A stretch of 64,000 bases of DNA from Acidisarcina sp. Lineage in GTDB: Bacteria > Acidobacteriota > Terriglobia > Terriglobales > Acidobacteriaceae. A program made the translations under genes and the position numbers. Position 1 is the stretch's first letter. Each line of letters begins with the position of its first letter. Where the stretch lies: contig DATLIY010000006.1 of NCBI GenBank assembly GCA_035539175.1, forward strand, positions 124,001 to 188,000, in the 5' to 3' direction. Positions 18,895 through 28,614 of the stretch are shown piece by piece. Below the pieces are notes generated by a model that was given only the letters and a program-made list of their open reading frames with translations, was not told the DNA's origin and made no database searches.

Positions 18895-19986
18895 TCAGCC
18901 GAGCGGTTGCACGGGAGCCCCATCCACCAGGAATTGCGTGCCGGAGACAATAACTTTGTCCCCGCTCTTTAGCCCATCCTGAACTGCATAGGTGTTGCCG
19001 ATCGTGTCGCCAAGTTTGACAGGGCGCTGGCGTGCAAAGAATTTTCCGTCCTGCGCTGAAGCAACAAAGACAAAGGTCTGACCGCCAAGCCGCGTAACCG
19101 CCAGGACTGGGACCACAGGGGCTGGATTCGTACTCCAGATCACGCGTGCCTTCACAAGCTGCGCATTGCGCAACGTCTCCAGGCTGGAGTGAACCGGCGC
19201 CTTTGCCAGGATGCCCTGCAGCTGGTTATCCACTTGCGGCGAGAGGAAAGAGATCGCCGTATGCTCCAGCAGCTTGCCGCTCGTGTCCATAAGGTCGACG
19301 CTTAGACCTCTGCGAACCTGCGACACGCGCTCTGTCGGAATGTAGATATAAGCCTCAAGATCGCGATTCTCGTCCACCGTGGTGAGCAGGGACGAGGGTG
19401 AAACGTAATCGCCAACATGCACAGGAACATCGCCGACCACTCCGGCAAAGGGAGCCGCAACGCGGTAATAGCTCAGCTCGCGCTCCTGCGTGATGCGGGA
19501 AGCTACAGCGGATTCATAATCCGCCTTCGAGTTTTTGTATGCTTGCTCGGCCTGATCCATGGCCGATTGGCTGATGATGCCCGCGTCTCGCAGCTTCTTC
19601 TGCCGCTCCACCTCGGTCTGGTTGTATTGGTAGAGTGCCCGCTTCTGCGCCTCCGTGGCACGTTGGGACTCAACCGTCGAAAGTTGTTTCACCGGATCGA
19701 TCACCATTAATATCTGTCCGGCCTTCACCTTGTCGCCGGAGTGCACCAGGATTCGCGTCAGCGTGCCATCTACCTGGGGATTGATCGTGGCAGAGCGGCG
19801 CGATTTGATGGTTGCGACATATTCGTCGCTCAGGGGCACCGGAGCCATCTCGACAGACAGCGTCTTGACCGGCATCGCGCGCATCGTGGGGGGCTCTTGC
19901 TGCGCAGCAGGCTTCGCACAGCCGCTAAGGTTGATCCCTGCGAAAAATAAAAGTGTTCCAGCGGTAATCGCGAACGTTCTCAACAT
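18895..19986 (-). CDS. RND periplasmic adaptor (second system)
   Basis: A 363-residue membrane fusion protein. The signal ends LSGCAKP, a lipobox-like site. Features in order: lipoyl half (TINPQVDGTLTRILVHSGDKVKAGQILMVID), helical hairpin about residues 90-150, second lipoyl half (YYRVAAPFAGVVGDVPVHVGDYV), beta-barrel and membrane-proximal domain ending GLKSGDKVIVSGTQFL. It is first in a two-gene operon with the pump. Its promoter should lie in 19987-20150, where a TATAAT on the plus strand (20109-20114) faces the opposite way. Confidence 0.92.
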   Translation of the reverse strand: MLRTFAITAGTLLFFAGINLSGCAKPAAQQEPPTMRAMPVKTLSVEMAPVPLSDEYVATIKSRRSATINPQVDGTLTRILVHSGDKVKAGQILMVIDPVKQLSTVESQRATEAQKRALYQYNQTEVERQKKLRDAGIISQSAMDQAEQAYKNSKADYESAVASRITQERELSYYRVAAPFAGVVGDVPVHVGDYVSPSSLLTTVDENRDLEAYIYIPTERVSQVRRGLSVDLMDTSGKLLEHTAISFLSPQVDNQLQGILAKAPVHSSLETLRNAQLVKARVIWSTNPAPVVPVLAVTRLGGQTFVFVASAQDGKFFARQRPVKLGDTIGNTYAVQDGLKSGDKVIVSGTQFLVDGAPVQPLG

Positions 19987-20162
19987 ATCCTCAACAAGAC
20001 ATCGGGTTGGGGTGGCCCGGTGGTCTTACCCGGCCGCGTGCTGCCGCATTCCAAAAGATGACCGCATGACATAGATCGGCAACAAAAAAGTGTCTTCCTT
20101 GTGCACCGTATAATACTAGGCTAGGCACGACAGTGGCATCAGAAGAATGTTCAATAGCAGCT

Positions 20163-20191
20163 TTGACATGGCAAGTCCAAGTTGTTACAGT
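20163..20191 (+). promoter_or_regulatory. sigma70-type promoter of tRNA-Glu
   Basis: TTGACA at 20163-20168, a 17-bp spacer and TACAGT at 20186-20191, placed about 50 bases before the tRNA gene. The perfect -35 and ideal spacing make it the best promoter match seen in the window. Confidence 0.75.
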
Positions 20192-20241
20192 CGATAGTGG
20201 TTCTACATGCCTGCCGCTGCCTCCAACAGCGCTGTACCAGC

Positions 20242-20319
20242 GTCCCCGTCGTCTAGCCCGGCCTAGGACACCGCCCTTTCACGGCGATAACACGGGTTCA
20301 AATCCCGTCGGGGACGCCA
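20242..20319 (+). tRNA. tRNA-Glu(TTC)
   Basis: Acceptor stem GTCCCCG/CGGGGAC, anticodon loop CTTTCAC giving anticodon TTC (glutamate), T-arm with GGTTCAAATCC, discriminator G and an encoded CCA. 78 nt including CCA. Confidence 0.96.
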
Positions 20320-20664
20320 ACATTCTAAAGAGCTTAAGAAGCTTCCCCAGTCCAGAAAAAGAACAAACAGAGTACATTTAGGTTTTAGCCTGCGTTGCGC
20401 GCGAAGGATATGAAGGATAGCTTGTCCGAAGTATGCCAAGCGACCTTGATCTAGAGGGAGCCATCTGCGGGGCGCGAACGATCTCTCGCCGACCGGCAGC
20501 TGCGAAAAAAGTAGATATCTGGGACTTTAAGCAAGAGGAACTGAGATGAGTGGCGGTGAGCGGAAGCCGTCGCTCTCTGCGCGGGCTCCCGGTTGGTTAC
20601 GATTCAAGGGATCGGGTCAGCAGTCGTCGTGCGGACCCAATCCTCACATCAAAATCAGAACCCA
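20320..20664. other. intergenic region, nothing recognised
   Basis: About 345 bases between tRNA-Glu and the end of the sulfatase gene. I see no supported ORF, no RNA fold I trust and no clear terminator for either neighbour. Confidence 0.4.
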
Positions 20665-22134
20665 TCATGGATAGAGCGTTGCAGGCGTAATCTCGCATTC
20701 CTGCTCGCCCGCTGCGAGCAGGCGCTTTTTCAGCTCCTCTCGCAACATAGCTGCCTGCTGCTTGAATTCCTGCCGTCCGGCGAGGTTCACCAACTCCGCC
20801 GGATCCTGATACAAGTTATACATCTGGTATTCATAGTAATGAGTGCTGGTTGACTGATCCCATCCTGTCTTGGTCGGGTCAACTACGCAGTAACACCACT
20901 CCTTTGTTCGGATGGCCCGGGCAAGCATCGACTCACTAATCTGCACGTATGCGACGTTATCCCAGGCGCGACGAGCCGACGAGTCAGTAATCAGCGGCAA
21001 CAAGTTTCGGCCCTTCATGGACTCTGGCACGGGAACACCGGCAGCAGAAAGTAAAGTCGGAGTCAGATCGAGCAGGCTCACCACCTCGGAAAGCTCCATG
21101 CTGGAATCGAAGCCCGGGCCCTGGAATATGAACGGAATCCTGATTGAGCTGTCGTGCGGGCTGCGCTTGTACTCCGTGTTCCTTGTCTTAAATTGGCAGC
21201 CGTGATCGCTTATGAAAGCAACAATCGTGCTATCCAGAAGATTCTGTTCTCGCAGAGTATCGATGATTGTTCCCACAGATTCGTCGATCTTCTGAACGCA
21301 TCCATAATAGTCCGGTAATTGGGTCTGCCAGTCGCCAGGGAACGGCCGCAGGTCGGCAGGAACAAAAGGATCTTTGAAGTTCTCGGCATAGCCGTTCGGG
21401 GCCACCATGCGGTGCAGATTGTTCTGCTGGTGTGGCTCTAGTTGCGACACGTAGAGCAAAAAAGGCCGTTGCTGAGGCTGACGCAGGAACCTGACGGCGC
21501 GCTCCGTGATGAAGTCAATACGGTATTGATCCTTGTACGAAATTTCGTCGCCGCTCCCATCCCATACACTGCCTTCGTAGGGATGAGTCGTACCTTCGTA
21601 CGAATTCGATCCTTCCCACAGATCGAGAAAACCGCCCCGGTCTTCTGGTGGAACATACCCTACACTCTTGTCGCCCGTCCCATGCGGCTTCATCAGATGC
21701 CACTTACCTATAAAATTTGCCGTATAGCCGTGGCTGCGCAGGACAGAGGCCAGAGTCGGCAGCGTGCGATCCATGCCGACCACATTTCGCCACTCTCCTG
21801 TTTCAGTAGCGTAGCGGCCAGTGATCATACAACTCCGCGCCGGTGAACAGAGGGGCTGAGGGGTAATCGCGTACTTGAAGGCCGTGCCGCGTTCGACGAT
21901 ACGGTCCAGATTCGGCGTTCTTGTTCTTGTATTTTCACGATAAGCCCCGATAAAATCCGCGCGAAACTGATCGGAGCAGATGAGCACGATATTCGGCTGT
22001 TGCTGTTTCGGATTCGATTTTGCGCTGCCGGCATGAGCCTCCTCAGCGGCTGAGGTTCCCATCGATGCAGCCCCCATTGCCAATCCAGAAACAACTGAAC
22101 CCTTCAAGAATTCCCGCCGGCTTGTTTCACTCAT
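20665..22134 (-). CDS. exported sulfatase (formylglycine type)
   Basis: A 489-residue sulfatase that hydrolyses sulfate esters in the periplasm or outside the cell. The Tat signal is SRREFLKGSVVSGLAMGAAS. The metal-binding start of the domain is PNIVLICSDQFRADFIGAY (D55), and the signature CSPAR at residues 96-100 holds the cysteine converted to formylglycine. Further typical blocks are GKWHL and FISDHG. A formylglycine-generating or anaerobic maturase is needed but is not in the window. It is the last gene of the minus-strand receptor/PHP/PLC-like set, 97 bp after its upstream neighbour. The substrate cannot be assigned from sequence alone. Confidence 0.9.
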   Translation of the reverse strand: MSETSRREFLKGSVVSGLAMGAASMGTSAAEEAHAGSAKSNPKQQQPNIVLICSDQFRADFIGAYRENTRTRTPNLDRIVERGTAFKYAITPQPLCSPARSCMITGRYATETGEWRNVVGMDRTLPTLASVLRSHGYTANFIGKWHLMKPHGTGDKSVGYVPPEDRGGFLDLWEGSNSYEGTTHPYEGSVWDGSGDEISYKDQYRIDFITERAVRFLRQPQQRPFLLYVSQLEPHQQNNLHRMVAPNGYAENFKDPFVPADLRPFPGDWQTQLPDYYGCVQKIDESVGTIIDTLREQNLLDSTIVAFISDHGCQFKTRNTEYKRSPHDSSIRIPFIFQGPGFDSSMELSEVVSLLDLTPTLLSAAGVPVPESMKGRNLLPLITDSSARRAWDNVAYVQISESMLARAIRTKEWCYCVVDPTKTGWDQSTSTHYYEYQMYNLYQDPAELVNLAGRQEFKQQAAMLREELKKRLLAAGEQECEITPATLYP

Positions 22135-22231
22135 TAGAAGATCATCCTTAATTCAAGATCGTTTGATCGCTGTACAGACAGCCGACACGTGGCGAAGTTG
22201 CCACAATAAGGCACGAGAGTCACTTCGCCAG

Positions 22232-23251
22232 TTATTTGCCTGGCTTTAGAACTGGAGAGTTCACGTGGCCTCGCACGAGCGTGGCTAAGGTCTCGTACTG
22301 GTCGGAAGCGATGAAATCGACGCCCGCTTCTTTGGCCGCTTTCCATCTAATCTCCGCCGCTTGTAATGATCCGAAGTTATAGTTTTCAAACCAGCCGTTC
22401 TGTTGGAATTGCTCCTTGCTTCCCCCATCAAGGGTGTAGAAGCGAATCCAATATCCCAACTGGTGCGAGTGCTGGACGAGTGCGCGCAGGCGAGTGTTGG
22501 AGGTTTCAGTCCATTCGCCGGCCTTGCGTTGTCCGCCATCCTCCACGACAGACCACGGGTTGTTCCACCAACGCCGATAGTTATTGGCCGGAACTGATAC
22601 CAACACTTCCGGAGCTGCCATTGGATTCGCTCCGTTGACATGCACGGCGCCGAATACGAGTAGGTCAGACCCGACCGGTAATTCATCGTAGAAGATTCGC
22701 TGCTGGACGTCGGATGTTCCCGTAACCACCAGCAGTGGTCCCACATTCACTGGCTTTTGATCGGAGATCTTTTCCCCGCGAACCGCAGTGGTTAGCCAGG
22801 GCCGATACTCTTTCAGTAATTCCCGTACAGCAACGATCAAGGCCGGATCATTCGACTTGAAATCAAGATTCAAAGTAATCAACGGCCACTGGGAGTGGGA
22901 GGGGCGGCGAAGCGCCTCTTCCATAACGGGCTTGATGCGTTCAAAGAAATGCTCACGAAGCGTAGGTTCCGCGCCTGTGATGCTCTTGAGATCGTGCGCC
23001 ACGACGACGCGCGTCATACCTGTCCGCGGATCTGTATAGAGCGCCAGATCCTGCTCAATCGCAATAGGGAATCCGGTTGAGAGAGCGCGTTCGATCCGGT
23101 CGTTCCAACGGCCGTTATAGGGATAGCAGTTATGGGCATCCGCGAGAACGCGAGCACCAGGTCCGAATTGTGAACCGGCTTGCGACAAGAGTTGCTGCGA
23201 TGCCAGGGGCAGCAGGCATGCAGAGATGAGCATGAGACGAATCAGCTTCAA
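22232..23251 (-). CDS. exported PLC-like phosphodiesterase (GDPD/PI-PLC superfamily)
   Basis: A 339-residue protein with a cleavable signal (RLMLISACLLPLASQQLLSQA). The start of the fold, ADAHNCYPYNGRWNDRIERA, then IAIEQDLAL, is the His/Asn-containing block of a PLC-like TIM barrel. VVVAHDL and the closing GVDFIASDQYETL follow the same fold. This superfamily cleaves phosphodiesters such as glycerophosphodiesters or phosphoinositides, but family members of this subtype are poorly studied and a different ester is possible. It lies 10 bp after the PHP gene, so the two are co-transcribed. Confidence 0.7.
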   Translation of the reverse strand: MKLIRLMLISACLLPLASQQLLSQAGSQFGPGARVLADAHNCYPYNGRWNDRIERALSTGFPIAIEQDLALYTDPRTGMTRVVVAHDLKSITGAEPTLREHFFERIKPVMEEALRRPSHSQWPLITLNLDFKSNDPALIVAVRELLKEYRPWLTTAVRGEKISDQKPVNVGPLLVVTGTSDVQQRIFYDELPVGSDLLVFGAVHVNGANPMAAPEVLVSVPANNYRRWWNNPWSVVEDGGQRKAGEWTETSNTRLRALVQHSHQLGYWIRFYTLDGGSKEQFQQNGWFENYNFGSLQAAEIRWKAAKEAGVDFIASDQYETLATLVRGHVNSPVLKPGK

Positions 23252-23261
23252 AGCGCGGCTC

Positions 23262-24773
23262 CTAAAACTCGAAGTAGATGGGGTTCCCGATCAGCAGCAG
23301 TTTGCCGTCGGCCGCACGCACATTTGCGCGTATCCAATGATGATTCGCATCGGCACGAACAATGAACGTATGCGATTCATCCTCTGAACCAATGCTTGTA
23401 GCGAGGTCGTCGCGCACTGCTCCGTCCTGGATGATCTCCAACCGCGCGCCAACAGCATGAGCGATATGAACGTTAAACGGAATCTCTTCTCCTGCGCGTA
23501 CCTTGAGCGCATCGCCCATCATGGCAGTCGCGCTGCCCGAGTGTCCGGTCATTTCCAGCCGGCGGTCACGGCTTCCTTCCAGATCAACGAAGACGTGTCC
23601 AGCGCGAATTCCGTCGATGATGGCATCTTCCGAGAGCTCACGCGCATAGATTACTGTTGTCGGATAACCGATGGAGCCAGGCCCCGGCGGAGGAAAAGCA
23701 ATTGGATTGTGGTTATCACTTCCTCCGATTCCGGCAATGTGGAAGCCGCGATTCAACAGTTGTTGCCAGAAGGGGATGCCTGCTGGGTTACCGCCATTCA
23801 CCACTTCCACGGCCTGGATAAGGCCCGGATCAAAGTCCGGCGGTGTCCACCCGCAACCCAGGCAGTGGTGGCCTGACTGGTGCGCGGGATGATTGATCGA
23901 AATGATTGCCTTCGCATCTCGTACCTGGCGCAGCAGAGCGTTCATATTCGCCACCTCGGGCGAGCCTATGCGAAAGTCGATGAAGCGATCAGTTCCGTAA
24001 ACGTTCGCGTGTCCCTGGTACGTCGTGATCTCGCGGCCATGCATTAGAAGCATGTTGTCGAAATAAGGCGCAAGCTCTCGCAGATCGTTATACTGCGAGA
24101 TCGTATTGTGGTCAGTAATGGCCACGAAGTCGAGTCCTCTCGCTGCGGCGCTCTCCAGCGTCTTGAAGAGCGGACAAGAAACGTTCTTGCCATTTCGGCT
24201 CTCGCATGTGCCATCGCTGTGGGCGTCGTGCATGTGCAAATCGCCCCGGTACCAACCGGCCCCGGTCCGCACAGCAGGGCTGAATGCGGGTGGCTCGTCG
24301 AATTGGACTCTAGCCGTATATTGCGCCGTGACATTTTCAGGAAGGTAGGGAATTCCCAACAGGAGCGTCCACGTGCCAGCCGGAATTGCACCGGACAGAT
24401 AGGATGGCGTGGCATCCGTCTCCGAGATAGTAATCGGGCCTCTCTTCCCTCCGCCCCAGCCTCGGAACCGCTCGGTATCCCAGATTCCAAGATTCAAGAC
24501 AACTCCATCTTCCTTGCCTGTATAGGACAACTCCACCGTAATCCGGCCCGTTCCTGAGGGCACAGTGAATGGCACCTTGCGATATGTCTGGTTATCGGCA
24601 TGCGTCAGAGTTCCACGAAGAACGAGATCTTTCGCAGATTCCGAGGCCTTCCGCGCATCAGCTTGCAGCCGGGATGAGGCAGGGCTTGCGTTACTCGCAA
24701 TATTTTGTTGCGCGAAGATTTGTACATTCAAGAAAAGAGAAATCACTATCGGCCAGAGACCGTAAACCTGCAT
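23262..24773 (-). CDS. exported PHP-domain metallohydrolase (CehA/McbA-like)
   Basis: A 503-residue protein with an N-terminal signal (IVISLFLNVQIFAQQ). Residues about 40-165 form a beta-rich region; the PHP domain follows with metal ligands in YRGDLHMHDAHSDGT, DFVAITDHNT, GREITTYQGHANVYG and ISINHPAHQSGHHC. PHP enzymes use a trinuclear metal site to hydrolyse phosphoesters; the CehA/McbA subgroup instead includes carbamate hydrolases, so the bond cut is open. Given its PLC-like and sulfatase neighbours and shared export signals, I infer a step in stripping phosphate or related ester groups from an extracellular compound. It lies 190 bp downstream of the receptor gene. Confidence 0.82.
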   Translation of the reverse strand: MQVYGLWPIVISLFLNVQIFAQQNIASNASPASSRLQADARKASESAKDLVLRGTLTHADNQTYRKVPFTVPSGTGRITVELSYTGKEDGVVLNLGIWDTERFRGWGGGKRGPITISETDATPSYLSGAIPAGTWTLLLGIPYLPENVTAQYTARVQFDEPPAFSPAVRTGAGWYRGDLHMHDAHSDGTCESRNGKNVSCPLFKTLESAAARGLDFVAITDHNTISQYNDLRELAPYFDNMLLMHGREITTYQGHANVYGTDRFIDFRIGSPEVANMNALLRQVRDAKAIISINHPAHQSGHHCLGCGWTPPDFDPGLIQAVEVVNGGNPAGIPFWQQLLNRGFHIAGIGGSDNHNPIAFPPPGPGSIGYPTTVIYARELSEDAIIDGIRAGHVFVDLEGSRDRRLEMTGHSGSATAMMGDALKVRAGEEIPFNVHIAHAVGARLEIIQDGAVRDDLATSIGSEDESHTFIVRADANHHWIRANVRAADGKLLLIGNPIYFEF

Positions 24774-24950
24774 TGCATTCCCTCATATCTCGGCGTGGAT
24801 GGAAAGCATCATCGCCAAAGCTCATCAGATTGGTTATGGGTAAAATTTTATGGGTTGGCGTTTTAGACAGCCGGGGAGACCATGACCACTTCATTCACTT
24901 GTGCAAAGGCCCGGAGAAAGGCAGTTCCCGTCCCCGGACCATAATGTAAC

Positions 24951-24963
24951 CGTAACAGTTACG
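24951..24963. repeat. inverted repeat immediately after the receptor stop codon
   Basis: CGTAACAGTTACG is a perfect 13-bp palindrome around a central A, abutting the receptor stop codon on the minus strand. It could form a short hairpin moderating read-through from the receptor gene into the PHP gene, or be an operator for a promoter in 24774-24950. No U-tract follows, so it is not called a terminator. Confidence 0.5.
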
Positions 24964-27900
24964 TTAGAAGTAGGCCTTCAGAGCAAACTGCACTTGCCTT
25001 GCATTTCCCCGAGTGCCATTGATTTGTGCGAATTGTGGATTCGTGAAATCCAGGGTTGCGAAGCTGTTCGAGAAGTTAGGATGGTTCAGGAGGTTGTAAA
25101 ACTCAGCACGGAACTCGAGGTCCGCACGTTCTGCGCGGAATCTCTTAAACGTGGAGAAGTCGAGGTTGGTATATCCCGGTCCGTGCGCTTGCGTTGCAGG
25201 TCCACCCAGCGGAGAGTAGTCGCTCTGGCCGATGGCCGTGGCAACGGGAGGATTCGAGAAAGCCGCCGGATTCAGGAATTGGGTAATGCCATGCGGCCCA
25301 TGGTGAGAGTACATCTTCTCGCCGGGAGCAACATTGGCGTTGCAGCCATATACCGCGGTGGTTGGGGTGGGACAACCGATGGTGAGCGGAAAACCGTCCT
25401 GCACGGTAAAGATCGCCTGTGCACTCCACCCGCCGATCATCCCATCCACCACGCGGGATGCACCGGTTGCAAGAAGCTTGCCGCGTCCTACTGGAAGCTC
25501 CCAAATGCCACTCGCATGGAAGATGTGCGGTGCATCACTTCCGCAGTATTCATAGGCCTTATGCAGGCCATAACCCGGAAGGTTGTAAGCGAGAGCCCGA
25601 TCCCCTTGGTCGCCCATTCCGATGGCACTGTGAGCGTCCGTCTTGCATACTGACTGCGTGAAGTTGGTAAGCAGGCTCAGGCCATTGCTAAAGCGACGTT
25701 CAAAGCTTATCTGGCCGGATTCATAGATGGCTGACCCATTCGGTAATAGATAAGCGATGTTGCGACCCAGGTCCGGATAGGGATCGTAGCTCAGCGTATT
25801 CGGCGTGCCTGGCGGCAGGATTACGGATGGCTGGTTCATGTATCCAGTGTCCAGCAGGTGATGACTGTTGTTGCCTACATAGCTGACTGTCACAGTCTGG
25901 CTACCTGTCAACTGGAATTGAACGGACCCGTTCCATTCCTGAGTGTAGCCCGACGTTCCATGACTCGAGAATGCGGTCGGGGCCAAACCTTGTGCCACGA
26001 ATTGTGGGCTTGACGGGCTGAGGTTCACTGCGTTCAGGCCGTTCTCGATGGTGGCAATTGTGCCGTTAGAAAACGTGATCGGGTGAGATGCATCGGGACG
26101 ATTGAAATAGAAGGTCGGGGAGAACGGATAGTTGCCGGCGGGATCGAACTGTCCACCTACGTTTTCGAACCCTGAATAGAAGATGCCGTAACCAGCACGA
26201 ATGACCAATTTCGGAGTTACCTGGTACGCCACTCCGAGTCGGGGAGCAAAGTTTGTTTTTGGAGTGTCACGGATGCTCGAGACGTATTTCAGAGCGATGC
26301 CATCCTTGGCAAGCAAATCTGTGAAAGAGGTTGCGAGCTGCAGATTTTTGGCGCTGTTTAGCACAACGAATTGCGCATTCGCGCCGTTTGCATCCGATAT
26401 CAAGCCGGCCTGGTTCCCATTCGCATCCCCGAGATCGCCAAAGTACTCCCAACGTATGCCCAGATTCAGCGTGAGATTCCGGGTCGCTTTCCAGTCATCC
26501 TGGAAATAGACGCCCAGTACGTTGCGGAGATCATCTGGAGTCGGAATGCCAGAGGCGCTCACAGCGTTCGCGCCTCCCACAAGATCCACGCCATTAGATA
26601 CCACGGATTTGATAGGCGTTAAGAGCAAATCGGCCATGCCGATCCCGTTGGTGACTCCGGGAATGCCCGTGTACCCTCCAAAGGAGAATGATCCGTGGGA
26701 GGTGGCAGGATCGCTCCAAGGGAATCTCAAGCGCTGATACTCAGCGCCAACCTTGAAACTATGGCCGCCTAAGATTTTGGTGAGGTTGTCGGTAGCCTGA
26801 TATGTATCACTCTTACGCCAGTTGGGGCTTGCGTAGCTGGCGGCGCCCAGTGAGGTCAATCCGCTAATGCCAATCGCCGGGAGCCCGCCGTTCCCATTGA
26901 CCTGAGGAATGCCCTGGATTCCATACGTCGCCGGAATACCCATGACATTTTGATCAACGAAGTCATTGAGCGTATAGAGATGGCTATAACCAAATCGCGC
27001 TTCATTGATCAGGGTAGGAGAGAGCACATGCGTCTCACTGATAGCCAGATTGAGTGAATGATCATTTCGATTTCCATTCCCCGAACCGAAGGTATGCGAG
27101 GACGCAGGCAGAGCCGTTGGATTGTACGTGCGCCTGTTAGTGTAGCTGGCACGTCCGAACAGTTGATCGCGATCACTAAAGTTGTGATCTATTCGCGTAT
27201 CGAAATGGTCGCTATTATCCGGCGTCTTCTTGGTGGCCTGGTAATTATTGGTAAACCCTGGCGCATTCGCCGCCGGATACAGTTGCAACAACCTGATGGC
27301 GACAGGATCAAGACGGTTCGCGGGGATTCGATTCAAGTACTGATACCACGCCGCAGTGGCGAAGTTTGTAACGCCGCGAATTCCGGGTGCGCCCGCTCCA
27401 ACGAATGGATCACGCACATAGCCATTCGCGGTGGCTGTCAAACCTGTAACCGGGTCGGCCTTTCCCTTCGTGACTACACGCGTGGTTGCAGGATCGAGAG
27501 CCGTTTCCTTATTGAAGGTTCGTCCGAGTGAATCCTTTGATGTCGCGCCAGTATATGCAAACAGATCGCTGAAGTCGGTGTACCCGCTACCCGATTCAGA
27601 GTTGGTGGGGACGGTTGATTTGGACGACCCGCCGGTGACGATGCGTGTGCCCTCGTAATCGACGAAGAAAAATGTTTTGTTCTTCCGGATAGGGCCACCC
27701 ACCGCAACGCCGAACTGATTCCTTCGCAGTTCGGTCGTCTTTTTGTTCGCTGGACTGGTGAAGTATTGACCTAAACCCATGGCATCGAACAGGTCATTCC
27801 GCATGAACTCCCACACGGAGCCATGGAACTGATTTGTACCGGACTTCACTGTCGCGTTTACTACGGCTCCGCCTGCGCGGCCGAATTCAGCACTGAAGTT

Positions 27901-28614
27901 GCTCGTCTGCAGCTTGAATTCTTGAATTGCATCGGGAGGAGGCAGATTCACGTACGCCGCGCCGTTCATAAAATCCACGGTATCGTTATTGTTGTCAATT
28001 CCGTCCAGGATGTAGTTGTTGTGAATACTAGGTAGCCCGTTCGCTGTGAAACTACCCGAGCCGTCAAGGCCGCGGGTTGGCTTTAGGCTCGTGACACCTG
28101 CATTCAACTGTGCGAGGAATGTGTAATTACGCCCGTTCAAGGGAAGATCATTGATTTGCTGTTGCGTCGCCACGGCTCCCAGCGAGGCATCCTGTGTTTG
28201 TAATTGCGGAGCGACGGCGGTCACTTCCACGTGCTCGGTCTTCCCGCCTGGCACCATCCTAAAGTCCGCGCGGACTTGCGCCTGGACGTCGACTGCAACG
28301 TGAGCGCTCATCTGCAGGAAACCCGGCGACACCGCTCTAACCACATATGAGCCAATTCTGACCGGGTTGAACGTATATGTTCCATCGGACCCCGAAAGGG
28401 TTGAAACTGCAAAACCAGTCCCGTCATTTGTGAGAGTGATCTCAGCATGCGAAATGACAGCGCCGTTAGGGTCCGTGACAGTCCCTCTGACCGCCCCAGC
28501 ATCAACCTGGGCAAACAAAGAAGCCGCGGCGCACAACATCGTCGCTATGACGATTGCCCGCAACCCGAGGGAAAACGAAAATAGTCTCACCAGTATCCTC
28601 CCGTGTTCGTACAC
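24964..28614 (-). CDS. TonB-dependent receptor with carboxypeptidase-regulatory-like domain (Oar-like)
   Basis: A 1216-residue outer-membrane protein. After the signal (ATMLCAAASLFAQ) comes a beta-sandwich domain (VRGTVTDPNGAVISHAEITL), then a plug with NDLPLNGRNYTFLAQL and GGAVVNATVKSGTNQFHG, and a long beta-barrel ending in an aromatic residue (FALKAYF), as needed for outer-membrane insertion. It is predicted to import a large substrate using TonB energy. Such receptors are abundant in Acidobacteriota and lack SusD partners, as here. It heads the set encoding PHP, PLC-like and sulfatase enzymes, all exported, so it probably takes up their substrate or product. Confidence 0.93.
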   Translation of the reverse strand: MYEHGRILVRLFSFSLGLRAIVIATMLCAAASLFAQVDAGAVRGTVTDPNGAVISHAEITLTNDGTGFAVSTLSGSDGTYTFNPVRIGSYVVRAVSPGFLQMSAHVAVDVQAQVRADFRMVPGGKTEHVEVTAVAPQLQTQDASLGAVATQQQINDLPLNGRNYTFLAQLNAGVTSLKPTRGLDGSGSFTANGLPSIHNNYILDGIDNNNDTVDFMNGAAYVNLPPPDAIQEFKLQTSNFSAEFGRAGGAVVNATVKSGTNQFHGSVWEFMRNDLFDAMGLGQYFTSPANKKTTELRRNQFGVAVGGPIRKNKTFFFVDYEGTRIVTGGSSKSTVPTNSESGSGYTDFSDLFAYTGATSKDSLGRTFNKETALDPATTRVVTKGKADPVTGLTATANGYVRDPFVGAGAPGIRGVTNFATAAWYQYLNRIPANRLDPVAIRLLQLYPAANAPGFTNNYQATKKTPDNSDHFDTRIDHNFSDRDQLFGRASYTNRRTYNPTALPASSHTFGSGNGNRNDHSLNLAISETHVLSPTLINEARFGYSHLYTLNDFVDQNVMGIPATYGIQGIPQVNGNGGLPAIGISGLTSLGAASYASPNWRKSDTYQATDNLTKILGGHSFKVGAEYQRLRFPWSDPATSHGSFSFGGYTGIPGVTNGIGMADLLLTPIKSVVSNGVDLVGGANAVSASGIPTPDDLRNVLGVYFQDDWKATRNLTLNLGIRWEYFGDLGDANGNQAGLISDANGANAQFVVLNSAKNLQLATSFTDLLAKDGIALKYVSSIRDTPKTNFAPRLGVAYQVTPKLVIRAGYGIFYSGFENVGGQFDPAGNYPFSPTFYFNRPDASHPITFSNGTIATIENGLNAVNLSPSSPQFVAQGLAPTAFSSHGTSGYTQEWNGSVQFQLTGSQTVTVSYVGNNSHHLLDTGYMNQPSVILPPGTPNTLSYDPYPDLGRNIAYLLPNGSAIYESGQISFERRFSNGLSLLTNFTQSVCKTDAHSAIGMGDQGDRALAYNLPGYGLHKAYEYCGSDAPHIFHASGIWELPVGRGKLLATGASRVVDGMIGGWSAQAIFTVQDGFPLTIGCPTPTTAVYGCNANVAPGEKMYSHHGPHGITQFLNPAAFSNPPVATAIGQSDYSPLGGPATQAHGPGYTNLDFSTFKRFRAERADLEFRAEFYNLLNHPNFSNSFATLDFTNPQFAQINGTRGNARQVQFALKAYF

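Noticed and set aside
20109-20114. TATAAT on the plus strand as promoter of tRNA-Glu
   Set aside because: No acceptable -35 box lies 16-18 bases upstream, and the TTGACA/TACAGT pair at 20163-20191 is closer to the tRNA and much better.
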